NCBI GenBank assembly: GCA_003151815.1
Contig: PLYN01000043.1
Location: 1-43,511 of the forward strand
Source of the DNA: Bacteroidota bacterium
Lineage (GTDB): Bacteria > Bacteroidota > Bacteroidia > 2-12-FULL-35-15
Direction: 5' to 3'
Length of the DNA: 43,511 nucleotides
The position numbers and the translations under genes were made by a program. The first letter of the stretch is position 1, and every line of letters starts with the position of its first letter. Below the pieces are notes generated by a model. It saw only the letters and a list, made by a program, of their open reading frames with translations, had not been told where the DNA came from and did no database searches. This document shows positions 7,976 to 16,908 of the stretch, piece after piece.

Positions 7976-9118
7976 ATGAAACTTCAACTTAAATATTTTT
8001 TATTAGCTCTTCCAATCATCCTGTTAGCAGCATGTTCAAACACCAACCCTGAATCGAAAGGAGGTTTTGAACTAAAAGGAAAATTAAATAACACACATGG
8101 TGAAACTGTTTATCTTGAAAAAATGGCACCCGATGGTATAAAACCTGTCGACACTGCCACCATAGACGATAAAGGAGAATTTACCTTAACACCGAAAATC
8201 AAAGAAATTGGATTTTATCGTTTGAAAATTACTGACAAAAATTTTGCAACTTTCGTTTTTGAGGTCAATCAAAAAGTTAAGGTAACCGGCGATGTTGCTG
8301 ATTTAGGAAACAGTTACCAGGTTGATGGTTCGCCTGACTCAAAATTATTTTTGGAAGTCAGCCGCACATCTTCTCTAAATTATAAACAACGTGATTCATT
8401 GCAAAAAACATATCAGGCTTTTGTAGATATAAATAAAGCAAATTCTAAGAGCATTGATTCGATGGCTAAAGTTTTGGAAATGCCTTATCAAAATTTGATT
8501 AAGGAACAGAATAATTATTTGATCTATTTTATTAATAAAAACAGTACCTCATTTGCATCCTTAGCGGCTATTCAACAATTACCAATAGAAGAGTTTGTTT
8601 CAACATATATTAATTTAGATAAAGTATTATTTGCCAAGTATCCAAATTCACCGTACATCAAAGCGTTTCATCAAGAGGTGAAATCAAAAACTGCCTGTGC
8701 AATTGGCGCACCTGCACCCGAAATAAACTTCAACACACCAAACGGAAAACCATTGGCTTTATCATCCTTAAAAGGCAAAGTAGTATTGGTTGATTTCTGG
8801 GCATCATGGTGTGGACCCTGCAGGATGGAAAACCCCAATGTAGTGGCGGCATACAACAAATACAAAGCAAAAGGTTTTGATATATACAGTGTTTCTTTGG
8901 ATAATGATTTGAATAAATGGAAACTTGCCATACAGAAAGATAATTTGTCATGGAAAAATCATGTTTGTGATTTTCAAGGTTGGAAATCATCGGTGGTAGC
9001 AGAATATAACTTTAACGGTATACCTTCTAATGTTCTAATTGATAAAAAAGGAAATGTGATCGCGAAAAATTTACGCGGCATTGATTTAGAAAATAAATTG
9101 GCTGAGATTTTTAAATAA
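7976..9118 (+). CDS. TlpA-like thiol-disulfide lipoprotein (DUF4369 + thioredoxin domain)
   Basis: A 380-residue lipoprotein. The signal sequence ends in the lipobox LLAAC with C20, so it should be anchored in a membrane facing the periplasm. Residues about 30-120 resemble the DUF4369 domain common in Bacteroidota. The C-terminal about 140 residues form a thioredoxin/AhpC-TSA fold with active site WCGPC at 278-282. Likely role: a thiol-disulfide reductase of periplasmic proteins, as in TlpA/ResA; the substrate is unknown. It begins 11 bp after gatB and is followed by an intergenic copy of the CCTCACCCC repeat. Confidence 0.9.
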   Translation: MKLQLKYFLLALPIILLAACSNTNPESKGGFELKGKLNNTHGETVYLEKMAPDGIKPVDTATIDDKGEFTLTPKIKEIGFYRLKITDKNFATFVFEVNQKVKVTGDVADLGNSYQVDGSPDSKLFLEVSRTSSLNYKQRDSLQKTYQAFVDINKANSKSIDSMAKVLEMPYQNLIKEQNNYLIYFINKNSTSFASLAAIQQLPIEEFVSTYINLDKVLFAKYPNSPYIKAFHQEVKSKTACAIGAPAPEINFNTPNGKPLALSSLKGKVVLVDFWASWCGPCRMENPNVVAAYNKYKAKGFDIYSVSLDNDLNKWKLAIQKDNLSWKNHVCDFQGWKSSVVAEYNFNGIPSNVLIDKKGNVIAKNLRGIDLENKLAEIFK

Positions 9119-9120
9119 CA

Positions 9121-9158
9121 CCTCACCCCTTAATCCCCTATCCACATGGAGAGGGGAG
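9121..9158. repeat. Intergenic palindromic repeat (copy B)
   Basis: CCTCACCCCTTAATCCCC leads into an imperfect palindrome at 9135-9156 (CCCCTATCCA / TGGAGAGGGG with a CA centre). Clearly the same family as the copies in gatB and lysA. It fills most of the 53-bp gap between the TlpA-like gene and the M1 peptidase gene and ends 13 bp before the latter's ATG. Confidence 0.75.
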
Positions 9159-9171
9159 CAATACAACAACA

Positions 9172-12100
9172 ATGAAATTTTTCAATATTTCAATATTTTT
9201 TATTACTTTTTTTTCTAGCGTTACTAATGCTCAAACCTATTTCCAACAGGAAGTTAATTATACCATTCATGTAAAATTAGATGATAAAAAAAATGAGCTG
9301 ACCGCTGATGAAAGTTTTGAATACATTAATAACTCACCTGATGATCTTACCTTTATTTATATTCATCTATGGCCGAATGCCTATAAAGAAAATACCACCG
9401 CGCTTGCCAAAGATTTTTTAAAGCACGGCGAAAATAAATTTTATTTTTCGAAAGAAGCTGATCGAGGTTACATCGATAAACTTGATTTTAAAATTAACGG
9501 ACAAGCTGCAAAATGGGAGTTGATAAAGGACAGCATTGACATTTGTAAATTATATCTGAATGAGCCATTAATAAACGGAAAAAAAATAACTGTCAGTACT
9601 CCATTTCATGTAAAAATCCCTTCCGGTGAGTTTTCCAGATTGGGACATATTGGACAGTCCTACCAAATTACACAGTGGTATCCAAAACCGGCTGTTTACG
9701 ACAAAAACGGATGGAACCAAATGCCTTACATCAATCAAGGTGAATTTTACTCGGAGTTTGGAAGTTTTGATGTGAGCATTACACTTCCTGAAAATTATGT
9801 ATTGGGCGCTACCGGCGATATGATAGATGGAGAAAAAGAATTGGAATGGCTCAATCAAAAAGTGAAAGAAACAGAAGCTATCACTACCTTTGATTCCAAA
9901 GATTTATCATTTCCACCTTCCGATACTGCAACGAAAACACTGCGTTTCAAACAATCAAAAGTTCATGATTTTGCCTGGTTTTGCGATAAACGTTACCATG
10001 TTTTAAAAGGCGGAATAATAACGCCACACACACCGCATAAGGTTACCACCTGGACGATGTTCACCAATGCCGATGCCAACCTATGGAAAAAAAGTATCGA
10101 ATATGTGAATGATGCAGTGTATTATTATTCACTTTGGAATGGCGATTATCCCTATAACAATTGTACTGCTGTTGATGGCACTATCAGTGCAGGTGGCGGA
10201 ATGGAATATCCAAACATTACAGTAATTGGAAGTACAACAAATGCTTTTCAACTGGATTTGGTAATTGCACATGAAGTTGGACACAACTGGTTTTATGGAA
10301 TGCTGGGAACCAATGAGCGTGTGCACCCCTGGATGGATGAAGGCATCAACTCGTTTTATGAAAATAGATATGTTGAAACAATTTATCTGGATAAAAATTT
10401 GTTTGGAAGATTTGGAGACAATGCTATCGGAAAAATATTTGATCTCCAGCAATACAAACATAAAAAAGAATATGAATTAATGTATTTGCTTTCTGCAGCA
10501 AAAAATGAAGATCAGGCAATTGAAAACCCTTCAACAGCATTCACTAAATTAAATTATGGTGCTGATGTATATTCTAAAACAACTGTAGTGTTTGATTATC
10601 TGGCTGCTTATCTCGGCGAAAATAAAATGGATATGGCAATGCAACAATATTTTAACGAATGGAAATTCAAGCATCCGCAACCAAATGATTTTAGAGAAAT
10701 TATGGAAAAATCAACAGGGAAAAATCTGAATTGGTTTTTTGATGATCTTATTAACTCTACAAAAAAACTGGACTATAAAATAAAATATACCCACCAAAAC
10801 CCTGATGGATCATGGGACATAAGTATTAAAAATAAAGGTGATATAAAAGGTCCTGTATTTATTCAGGGAATAAAAAACAATAAATTAGTCGGAGAAATCA
10901 TGTTTGAGGGTTTTGATGGCAAGCAATTATTAAGCTTTCCTCCTGCCAGCATTGATCATTTTAAAATTGACTCAAAAGAAAATATGCCTGAAATAAACAG
11001 AAATAACAATACTATTCGTACCAAAGGCATTTTCAAAAAAGTAGAACCGATCAAATTACAATTTCTCGGAAGCCTAAATAATCCGGACAAAACACAACTC
11101 TTTTTTACACCTGTTGCAGGATGGAATAACTATAATAAAAATATGTTTGGTATGGCATTCTACAACACGTCACTTATACAAAAAAAGTTTGAATTCGAAT
11201 TAATGCCAATGTATAGCTACACTACAAAAGATCTTATAGGTTATGGACGATTAACATATAATATCTTTCCGAAAAGTAATATATTTCAACACATCTCCAT
11301 TGGAGCAACAAGCACACGATATACCTATTCCAATATTCCTTTTGATTTGAATTTTAATAAAATTGCTCCCGAATTAAATATCAAATTTAAAAAGAAACGA
11401 GCAACAAGCCCTTACTCAAATTCGATCCGTTACCGCAACATCAGTATTATTCAAGATTCTTATAATACCAATATTCATGCGGATCCTTCAGGCAATACTT
11501 TGTCTTATGAATCAACGAAACTTAGAAAAAATTTTAACGACATCACTTATGTTTTCTCCAAAGCAGATGCTATTAAGCCTTATAACATAAAATTAAATTT
11601 ACAACAAGGAGAAAAAATGTGTAAAACATCAATCACTGCAAACTATTCTCACAAATTCAAGGAGAAAAACAAAGGGTTTGATATTCGTTTTTTTGCCGGA
11701 ACATTCATAGGAACCAATGCTGCTGATGCAGGTCCATATCGCTTCCGATTAAGCGGTCAACGTGGTTATCAGGATTATTTTTATGACAATATTTTCCTTG
11801 GCCGTACAGAAACTAGCGGTGTATATGCTAATCAATTTACCGAAACAGATGGAGGGTTTAAATTTTATTCAGCTTTAGGACAAACATCAAAATGGATAAC
11901 TGCAGTCAACTTAAAATCCTCCTTGGGCAATATAAAATTACCCTTGAATGTGTATGCAGATATTGGAATGACGGGTAAAGACGGAAGACTCACGGATAAT
12001 GTTTTATACAATGCTGGTCTTTCTTTTTCTGTCAAAAAAAATGTTTTCGAAATTTATTTCCCATTGCTTTTATCACAGGATTTTAAAAATTATATTCAAA

Positions 12101-12192
12101 CAAATAATTTAAAATACATTGAAACCGTCCGATTTACATTAAATTTGAACTTGTTAAATCCATTTGATCTGATCAAAAATTTTGAATTGTAA
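9172..12192 (+). CDS. M1-family metallopeptidase with C-terminal barrel-like region
   Basis: A 1006-residue exported peptidase. The signal peptide is MKFFNIS then a hydrophobic run, cut after TNAQT (about residue 21). The zinc site is HEVGH at 367-371 with E390 in WMDEGIN, preceded by a GGGMEYP substrate motif near 340. Residues about 600-1006 do not look like a T9SS tail. They show alternating polar/aromatic strands, an FRLSGQRGYQDYFYDN segment reminiscent of Omp85-type barrels, and an end in aromatic/leucine strands. I infer a peptidase domain fused to an outer-membrane beta-barrel. It shares the gatB to lpxH-like run, 27 bp before the next gene. Confidence 0.88.
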   Translation: MKFFNISIFFITFFSSVTNAQTYFQQEVNYTIHVKLDDKKNELTADESFEYINNSPDDLTFIYIHLWPNAYKENTTALAKDFLKHGENKFYFSKEADRGYIDKLDFKINGQAAKWELIKDSIDICKLYLNEPLINGKKITVSTPFHVKIPSGEFSRLGHIGQSYQITQWYPKPAVYDKNGWNQMPYINQGEFYSEFGSFDVSITLPENYVLGATGDMIDGEKELEWLNQKVKETEAITTFDSKDLSFPPSDTATKTLRFKQSKVHDFAWFCDKRYHVLKGGIITPHTPHKVTTWTMFTNADANLWKKSIEYVNDAVYYYSLWNGDYPYNNCTAVDGTISAGGGMEYPNITVIGSTTNAFQLDLVIAHEVGHNWFYGMLGTNERVHPWMDEGINSFYENRYVETIYLDKNLFGRFGDNAIGKIFDLQQYKHKKEYELMYLLSAAKNEDQAIENPSTAFTKLNYGADVYSKTTVVFDYLAAYLGENKMDMAMQQYFNEWKFKHPQPNDFREIMEKSTGKNLNWFFDDLINSTKKLDYKIKYTHQNPDGSWDISIKNKGDIKGPVFIQGIKNNKLVGEIMFEGFDGKQLLSFPPASIDHFKIDSKENMPEINRNNNTIRTKGIFKKVEPIKLQFLGSLNNPDKTQLFFTPVAGWNNYNKNMFGMAFYNTSLIQKKFEFELMPMYSYTTKDLIGYGRLTYNIFPKSNIFQHISIGATSTRYTYSNIPFDLNFNKIAPELNIKFKKKRATSPYSNSIRYRNISIIQDSYNTNIHADPSGNTLSYESTKLRKNFNDITYVFSKADAIKPYNIKLNLQQGEKMCKTSITANYSHKFKEKNKGFDIRFFAGTFIGTNAADAGPYRFRLSGQRGYQDYFYDNIFLGRTETSGVYANQFTETDGGFKFYSALGQTSKWITAVNLKSSLGNIKLPLNVYADIGMTGKDGRLTDNVLYNAGLSFSVKKNVFEIYFPLLLSQDFKNYIQTNNLKYIETVRFTLNLNLLNPFDLIKNFEL

Positions 12193-12219
12193 AATGAATA
12201 ACACTAAAATATTAATCTG

Positions 12220-12969
12220 TTGAAGCCAAACAAAAAAATATATTTCGCATCCGATTTTCATTTAGGAATACCCAACCACGAAAAAAGTATTGTTCGTGAA
12301 AAGCGTATTGTGAAATGGCTGGATGAAATAAAACACGATGCCCAGGAAATATATCTGATGGGCGACTTGTTTGATTTTTGGTTTGAATACAAACATACTG
12401 TCCCGAAAGGTTTTACCCGTTTGCTCGGGAAGATAGCAGAAATAACCGACTCGGGCATACCTGTAACTTTTTTTACGGGCAATCATGATATGTGGATGTT
12501 CGAATATTTTCCAAAAGAGTTAGGAGTTAGTATTTATAGAGAACCGATAACACGTGAATACAATGGCAAAAAATTTTATTTAGGTCATGGTGATGGATTA
12601 GGTCCCGGTGATCATGGATATAAGTTCATTAAAAAAGTATTTGCGAATCCGATATGCCAATGGCTGTTTGCCCGATTGCATCCCAACTTTGCAATGGGTA
12701 TGGGAAATTATTGGTCCAAGAAAAGCAGATTATCGAACGGTACTATTGATGAAAAATTTACCGGTGAAGAAAATGAATGGCTGGTAGTTTATTCGAAAGA
12801 AGTATTACAAAAAGAACATTTTGATTTTTTAATATTTGGTCACCGTCATTTACCTTTAGATATTAAACTGAACGATAAAAGCCGATATATAAATCTGGGC
12901 GAATGGATAAATTATAATAGCTATGCGGTTTTTGATGGAGAAAATTTGGAACTAAAGTATTATAAATGA
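12220..12969 (+). CDS. UDP-2,3-diacylglucosamine diphosphatase, LpxH-like metallophosphatase
   Basis: LpxH cleaves UDP-2,3-diacylglucosamine to lipid X in lipid A synthesis. The 249-residue protein has the calcineurin-like metal motifs in order: SDFHLG, MGDLFDFWFEY, TGNHDMW, LGHGDGLGPGDHGYK and FGHRHLP. The length fits the Bacteroidota branch. The start is TTG at 12220: it gives the KPNKKIYFASDFHLG N terminus expected for the family, and no in-frame ATG lies nearby. The stop codon (12967-12969) touches an inverted repeat shared with the convergent gap gene. Assignment to the LpxH step rather than another sugar-nucleotide phosphatase is by homology. Confidence 0.9.
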   Translation: MKPNKKIYFASDFHLGIPNHEKSIVREKRIVKWLDEIKHDAQEIYLMGDLFDFWFEYKHTVPKGFTRLLGKIAEITDSGIPVTFFTGNHDMWMFEYFPKELGVSIYREPITREYNGKKFYLGHGDGLGPGDHGYKFIKKVFANPICQWLFARLHPNFAMGMGNYWSKKSRLSNGTIDEKFTGEENEWLVVYSKEVLQKEHFDFLIFGHRHLPLDIKLNDKSRYINLGEWINYNSYAVFDGENLELKYYK

Positions 12970-13030
12970 TGTGCTGATTATTAATTTGCTGATGTGCTAA
13001 TAAAAAAAAATGAGCAATCAATCAGCACAT
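12968..13030. repeat. Inverted repeat spanning both stop codons of convergent genes
   Basis: ATGTGCTGATT at 12969-12979 is the reverse complement of 13020-13030, with an extra direct copy (GATGTGCTAAT) near 12991-13001. Same family as 6336-6428. The left arm overlaps the last base of the LpxH-like stop and the right arm overlaps the first base of the gap stop. It may work as a shared transcription end. Confidence 0.65.
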
Positions 13031-14025
13031 TACATTATTTTTTCGATAAGGTCCGCCAAGCGATTAGAATACCCAAATTCATTATCATACCATCCGATCA
13101 CTTTTACCAAATTACCTACTACTGAAGTGAATTCAGGATCAAAAACACATGAATGAGAATTACCAATAATATCAACAGATACAATCGGATCTTCCATGTA
13201 TTGTAAATATCCTTTCAAATTAGTTTCACTAACTTTTTTAAATGCCGCGTTAATTTCTGCTACAGTAACCGGTTTCTCCAATACACAAGTAATGTCTGTT
13301 AACGAGCCATCGGGAACAGGAACACGCATACCACAACCCCCGAGTCTACCTTCTAAATGCGGGAATATTTTTGTGATCGCTTTTGCAGCACCTGTTGATG
13401 TAGGAATAATGGAAAGTGCTGCTGCGCGCCCTCTGCGCAGATCTTTGTGCGGTGCATCGTGCAAACGCTGATCGCCGGTATACGAGTGAACTGTTGTAAT
13501 AAAACCATCTTCCAATCCCCAGTTTTCATCCAATACTTTTATCATTGGTGCTGCACAATTAGTAGTGCAGGATGCATTAGAAATAATAATATCATCCTTG
13601 CTTAACAAACTATCATTCACACCAAGCACGATCGTCTTTATATCACTTGATTCCGGTGGTGCCGAAATAATTACTCTTTTAGCTCCCGCTGTGATATGCT
13701 TTCCGGCAGTTTCTTTGGTTAAGAAAAAACCTGTTGATTCTATTACAACATCAATATCTAACTTTTTCCAAGGTAAATTGGCGGGATCTTTTTCAGCAAA
13801 GATCAAGGTCTTTTTTCCATTTACAATGATTGCTTTATCTTCCGCTTTAACATCCGCTTTTATCACTCCATGAATTGAATCATATTTTAAAAGATGAGCA
13901 AGTGTTCTGCTATCTGTAAGGTCATTGATCGCAACTATTTCAATGTTCGCACGCTCAAGCATTACACGAAACGAAACACGTCCTATTCGTCCAAAACCAT
14001 TTATAGCAACTTTTATTTTTTTCAT
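13030..14025 (-). CDS. gap: Glyceraldehyde-3-phosphate dehydrogenase, type I
   Basis: Converts glyceraldehyde 3-phosphate to 1,3-bisphosphoglycerate with NAD(P) in glycolysis. INGFGRIGR at residues 8-16 is the dinucleotide fold. SCTTNC carries the catalytic C153, with H180 in TTVHSYTGDQ. The C terminus has WYDNEFGYSNRL. The 331-residue length is typical. It is a monocistronic minus-strand gene facing the LpxH-like gene. A good -7/-33 promoter lies just upstream (14041-14072). Confidence 0.97.
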   Translation of the reverse strand: MKKIKVAINGFGRIGRVSFRVMLERANIEIVAINDLTDSRTLAHLLKYDSIHGVIKADVKAEDKAIIVNGKKTLIFAEKDPANLPWKKLDIDVVIESTGFFLTKETAGKHITAGAKRVIISAPPESSDIKTIVLGVNDSLLSKDDIIISNASCTTNCAAPMIKVLDENWGLEDGFITTVHSYTGDQRLHDAPHKDLRRGRAAALSIIPTSTGAAKAITKIFPHLEGRLGGCGMRVPVPDGSLTDITCVLEKPVTVAEINAAFKKVSETNLKGYLQYMEDPIVSVDIIGNSHSCVFDPEFTSVVGNLVKVIGWYDNEFGYSNRLADLIEKIM

Positions 14026-14040
14026 ACTTAATGTTTTTTA

Positions 14041-14072
14041 CAAAGATATATCGAAAGAAACCAGATTAACAA
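14041..14072 (-). promoter_or_regulatory. gap promoter, Bacteroidetes type
   Basis: On the minus strand TATCTTTG (14041-14048) is a full match to the -7 consensus TAnnTTTG. A TTG (14070-14072) lies 21 bp upstream, as expected for the -33 element. The box is 15 bp before the gap ATG, implying a very short leader. Confidence 0.6.
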
Positions 14073-14207
14073 TATTTATCTATAAGCATATAACGAGCAA
14101 GAGTATAAATCGTTTCTCATTATTCAATAATTTTTTAAATTAGTATTACATTTACAAAGATCAAAGAAATAATTTGGTAATTATAGTCATATTTTAAAAC
14201 GATAACA

Positions 14208-14840
14208 ATGATAAAAACAATCCAATATCTAAGTAAAGAAAGAATTGTTGCCTTTAGTGATGGAGTAATTGCAATCATAATAACATTAATGATCCTGGAT
14301 ATACACTTTCCAACAATAGCTTCAGAATCTGGCTCAGATAAAATATGGTTACAATTATCCGGAATGCTCCCCCAAATTATTGCTTATTCAGTTAGTTTTT
14401 ATGGCTTGGGAATATTCTGGATCAATCACCATAATTTTTTTCACATGATAAAGCATTCGGATAGAAATTTTCTTTGGCTGAATTTGAATTTATTATTTTG
14501 GTTATCGCTTATTCCATTACCCACCTCCTACCTTGCAAATCATTATGATTCACCGATCGCAACTACATTATATGGTACTGTTATGCTTATAAGTCATGCC
14601 AGTTTCGGATTCCTTGTATTGTATGCATCCAAAAAAAATTTAACATTGGATAATTATAACCAGGCTTCTATCCGACGAATTTTGAGGACGATCATCATAA
14701 GCTGTATTTTGTGGTTAACTGCTATTGCTGTTGGATATCTTTCCACCTATATTTCTTACGCAATTATTTTAATGATCGCCGTTGCTTATTTCCTTCCTCA
14801 AAACCTGGAGTTGCATCATGATCCCAAAGAAAATGAATAA
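14208..14840 (+). CDS. TMEM175/DUF1211-family membrane protein (putative K+ channel)
   Basis: A 210-residue, six-helix membrane protein. The hallmark RxxxFSDG motif is present near the N terminus (R12, F16-G19), followed by VIAIIITLMILDI, as in bacterial TMEM175 proteins. Structurally studied bacterial members are tetrameric potassium channels; I infer the same here from the motif only. It lies 9 bp before the SDR gene and is probably co-transcribed with it. Confidence 0.88.
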   Translation: MIKTIQYLSKERIVAFSDGVIAIIITLMILDIHFPTIASESGSDKIWLQLSGMLPQIIAYSVSFYGLGIFWINHHNFFHMIKHSDRNFLWLNLNLLFWLSLIPLPTSYLANHYDSPIATTLYGTVMLISHASFGFLVLYASKKNLTLDNYNQASIRRILRTIIISCILWLTAIAVGYLSTYISYAIILMIAVAYFLPQNLELHHDPKENE

Positions 14841-14849
14841 CAAAATAAA

Positions 14850-15911
14850 ATGAAAAATATAGATACGAGTAAACCGGTAATGGTAACCGGGGCAACAGGA
14901 TTTGTTGCTGGTTGGATAGTAAAAAAATTATTAGACCAGGGAATAACTGTTCACGCTGCTGTCAGGGATCCGAATGACAAAGAAAAATTAAAATATTTAG
15001 ATCAGTTAGCGGAAAAATCTTCCGGAAAAATAAAATATTTTAAAGCTAACCTGCTTGAAAAGGGTTCTTATAAAGAAGCCATGAAAGATTGTGAATTAGT
15101 ATTTCACACGGCATCACCTTTCAAAATGGTAGTAAAAAATAATCAAAAAGACTTAGTTGATCCTGCCTTAAAAGGAACAAGAAATGTATTGGAATCCGTT
15201 AATGAAACCGAAAGCGTAAAAAGAGTTGTGCTGACCAGCAGCGTTGCATCCGTATACGGAGATAACAAGGATGCAGACAAAATTGCAAATGGAATTTTTA
15301 CGGAAGAACATTGGAACGAAACGTCTACCATAGATCATCAACCTTATTCCTATTCTAAAGTAGTTGCTGAAAAAGAAGCGTGGGCGATAAATAAATTACA
15401 AGACCGATGGGATCTGGTTACCATACTTCCTTCTTTTGTTTTAGGTCCCGGAATTAATCCAAAAGGAACATCGGAAAGTTTTAGCATTGTAAAACAATTA
15501 GGAAACGGTTTAACAAAAGCGGGTGTTCCTAATCTCCATTTAGGTGCAATAGATATAAGAGATCTGGCGGATGCTCAAATTAAAGCAGGATATACTCCCG
15601 AAGCAAAAGGAAGATATATCATTTCTAACGAGCATGTAACTTTATTAAAATTAGGTCAGATCTTACGAAGTAAATTCGGAAATAAATATCCATTTCCAAG
15701 AACTGAATTTCCTAAATTTCTGGTTTGGGTGTTTGCACCTTTTGCCGGCTATAAAAGAAAAATGATCCAACTGAATATTGGAATAAAATTAGCGCTCGAC
15801 AACTCAAAAAGTATAAAGGAGTTAGGAATGGACTATCGCCCGGTTAGTGAATCCATTGTCGATTTTTTTCAGCAAATGATCGATAACGGGGTAATACGTT
15901 CAAAAAAATAA
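14850..15911 (+). CDS. NAD(P)-dependent extended SDR (dihydroflavonol-reductase/aldehyde reductase-like)
   Basis: The 353-residue protein starts with a Rossmann motif VTGATGFVAGW (about residues 12-22), has the SSVASVYG active-site Ser region near 130, and the YSYSK catalytic Tyr/Lys pair near 167. These place it in the extended SDR group with dihydroflavonol 4-reductase-like and methylglyoxal/aldehyde reductases. The true substrate cannot be read from the sequence. It follows the TMEM175-like gene by 9 bp. Confidence 0.88.
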   Translation: MKNIDTSKPVMVTGATGFVAGWIVKKLLDQGITVHAAVRDPNDKEKLKYLDQLAEKSSGKIKYFKANLLEKGSYKEAMKDCELVFHTASPFKMVVKNNQKDLVDPALKGTRNVLESVNETESVKRVVLTSSVASVYGDNKDADKIANGIFTEEHWNETSTIDHQPYSYSKVVAEKEAWAINKLQDRWDLVTILPSFVLGPGINPKGTSESFSIVKQLGNGLTKAGVPNLHLGAIDIRDLADAQIKAGYTPEAKGRYIISNEHVTLLKLGQILRSKFGNKYPFPRTEFPKFLVWVFAPFAGYKRKMIQLNIGIKLALDNSKSIKELGMDYRPVSESIVDFFQQMIDNGVIRSKK

Positions 15912-15942
15912 GCAAGCAATAATTAATTTACGAGATAAGAAA

Positions 15943-15973
15943 ATTCGTCAATCAACAATCGTAATTCGTCAAT
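15943..15973. repeat. Short direct repeat ATTCGTCAAT
   Basis: ATTCGTCAAT at 15943-15952 is repeated exactly at 15964-15973, a 21-bp period, in the gap between the convergent SDR and lipA genes. It resembles low-complexity spacer repeats and has no evident function. Confidence 0.5.
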
Positions 15974-16837
15974 TTAAAATATATGTTTTTCTGCATGATA
16001 GGAAGAACGCACCAATGGACCGCTTTCTACAAAACGAAAACCTTTTTCAAGACCAACAACTTTATATTTCGCAAATACATCGGGATGAATAAACTCTTGT
16101 ACCTTTAAATGTTTTGGTGATGGTTGAAGATATTGTCCGATAGTAAAAACATCACAACCCACGGCACGCAGATCATCCATCGTTTCGTAAATTTCCTGTT
16201 CCGTTTCTCCCAAACCCAACATAATTCCCGATTTGGTTTTTAAACCTGCTTCTTTCAATCGTTTCAATACTTCCAGGCTTCTGTCATATTTAGCTTGAAT
16301 ACGAACTTCTTTGGTAAGTCGTCGAACAGTTTCTGTATTGTGCGAAACAATATCAGGATGAACATCAATAATACGTTGGAGGTTTTCCCGGTTGCCTTGA
16401 AAATCAGGGATGAGTGTTTCAAATTTTGTTTGCGGACTCACTCTCCGGATGGCATTAATTGTTTCTACCCAAATGATAGAACCGCCATCTTTTAAGTCAT
16501 CGCGGTCAACCGAAGTGATGACGCAATGTTTAACATTCATCAACAACACCGATTGTGCAACGCGTTCGGGCTCTTGTAAATCAACAGCCTTGGGTTTACC
16601 GGTTGCTACATTGCAAAATCCGCATGAGCGGGTACATATATTCCCAAGGATCATAAATGTTGCAGTGCCTGCACCCCAGCATTCGCCTTTATTTGGACAA
16701 TTACCGCTTTCGCAAATGGTGTGTAATTTATGGGTGGAAACCATTTCACTCACCTTCGCATATTCTTTACCTGTCGGAAGTTTTACCCGCAACCAATCAG
16801 GCTTTTTCTTAAATGGTGTTTCTTCTCTAATTTCCAT
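15974..16837 (-). CDS. lipA: Lipoyl synthase
   Basis: A radical-SAM enzyme that inserts two sulfurs into protein-bound octanoate. The auxiliary cluster cysteines C42, C47 and C53 are in [12 protein letters not shown]. The SAM cluster C68, C72 and C75 are in CTRSCGFC. The C-terminal [10 protein letters not shown] supplies the conserved RSSY serine ligand. The 287-residue length is complete. A copy of the palindromic repeat family lies upstream, between it and the preceding minus-strand gene. lipB is not present here. Confidence 0.97.
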   Translation of the reverse strand: MEIREETPFKKKPDWLRVKLPTGKEYAKVSEMVSTHKLHTICESGNCPNKGECWGAGTATFMILGNICTRSCGFCNVATGKPKAVDLQEPERVAQSVLLMNVKHCVITSVDRDDLKDGGSIIWVETINAIRRVSPQTKFETLIPDFQGNRENLQRIIDVHPDIVSHNTETVRRLTKEVRIQAKYDRSLEVLKRLKEAGLKTKSGIMLGLGETEQEIYETMDDLRAVGCDVFTIGQYLQPSPKHLKVQEFIHPDVFAKYKVVGLEKGFRFVESGPLVRSSYHAEKHIF

Positions 16838-16870
16838 TAAACTATTTTCTGCAAGCTACTCAACTAACAC

Positions 16871-16906
16871 CCGCTCTCCTTTAGGAGAGCGGATTAAGGG
16901 GTGAGG
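16871..16906. repeat. Intergenic palindromic repeat (copy C)
   Basis: A 10-bp stem CCGCTCTCCT/AGGAGAGCGG with a TT centre (16871-16892) is followed by ATTAAGGGGTGAGG (16893-16906). Read on the minus strand it begins CCTCACCCCTTAATCC, as copy B does. It sits in the 71-bp gap upstream of lipA. The core differs from copies A and D (GCTCTCC for CCTCTCC) but the stem pairing is kept by paired changes. Confidence 0.75.
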
Positions 16907-16908
16907 CC

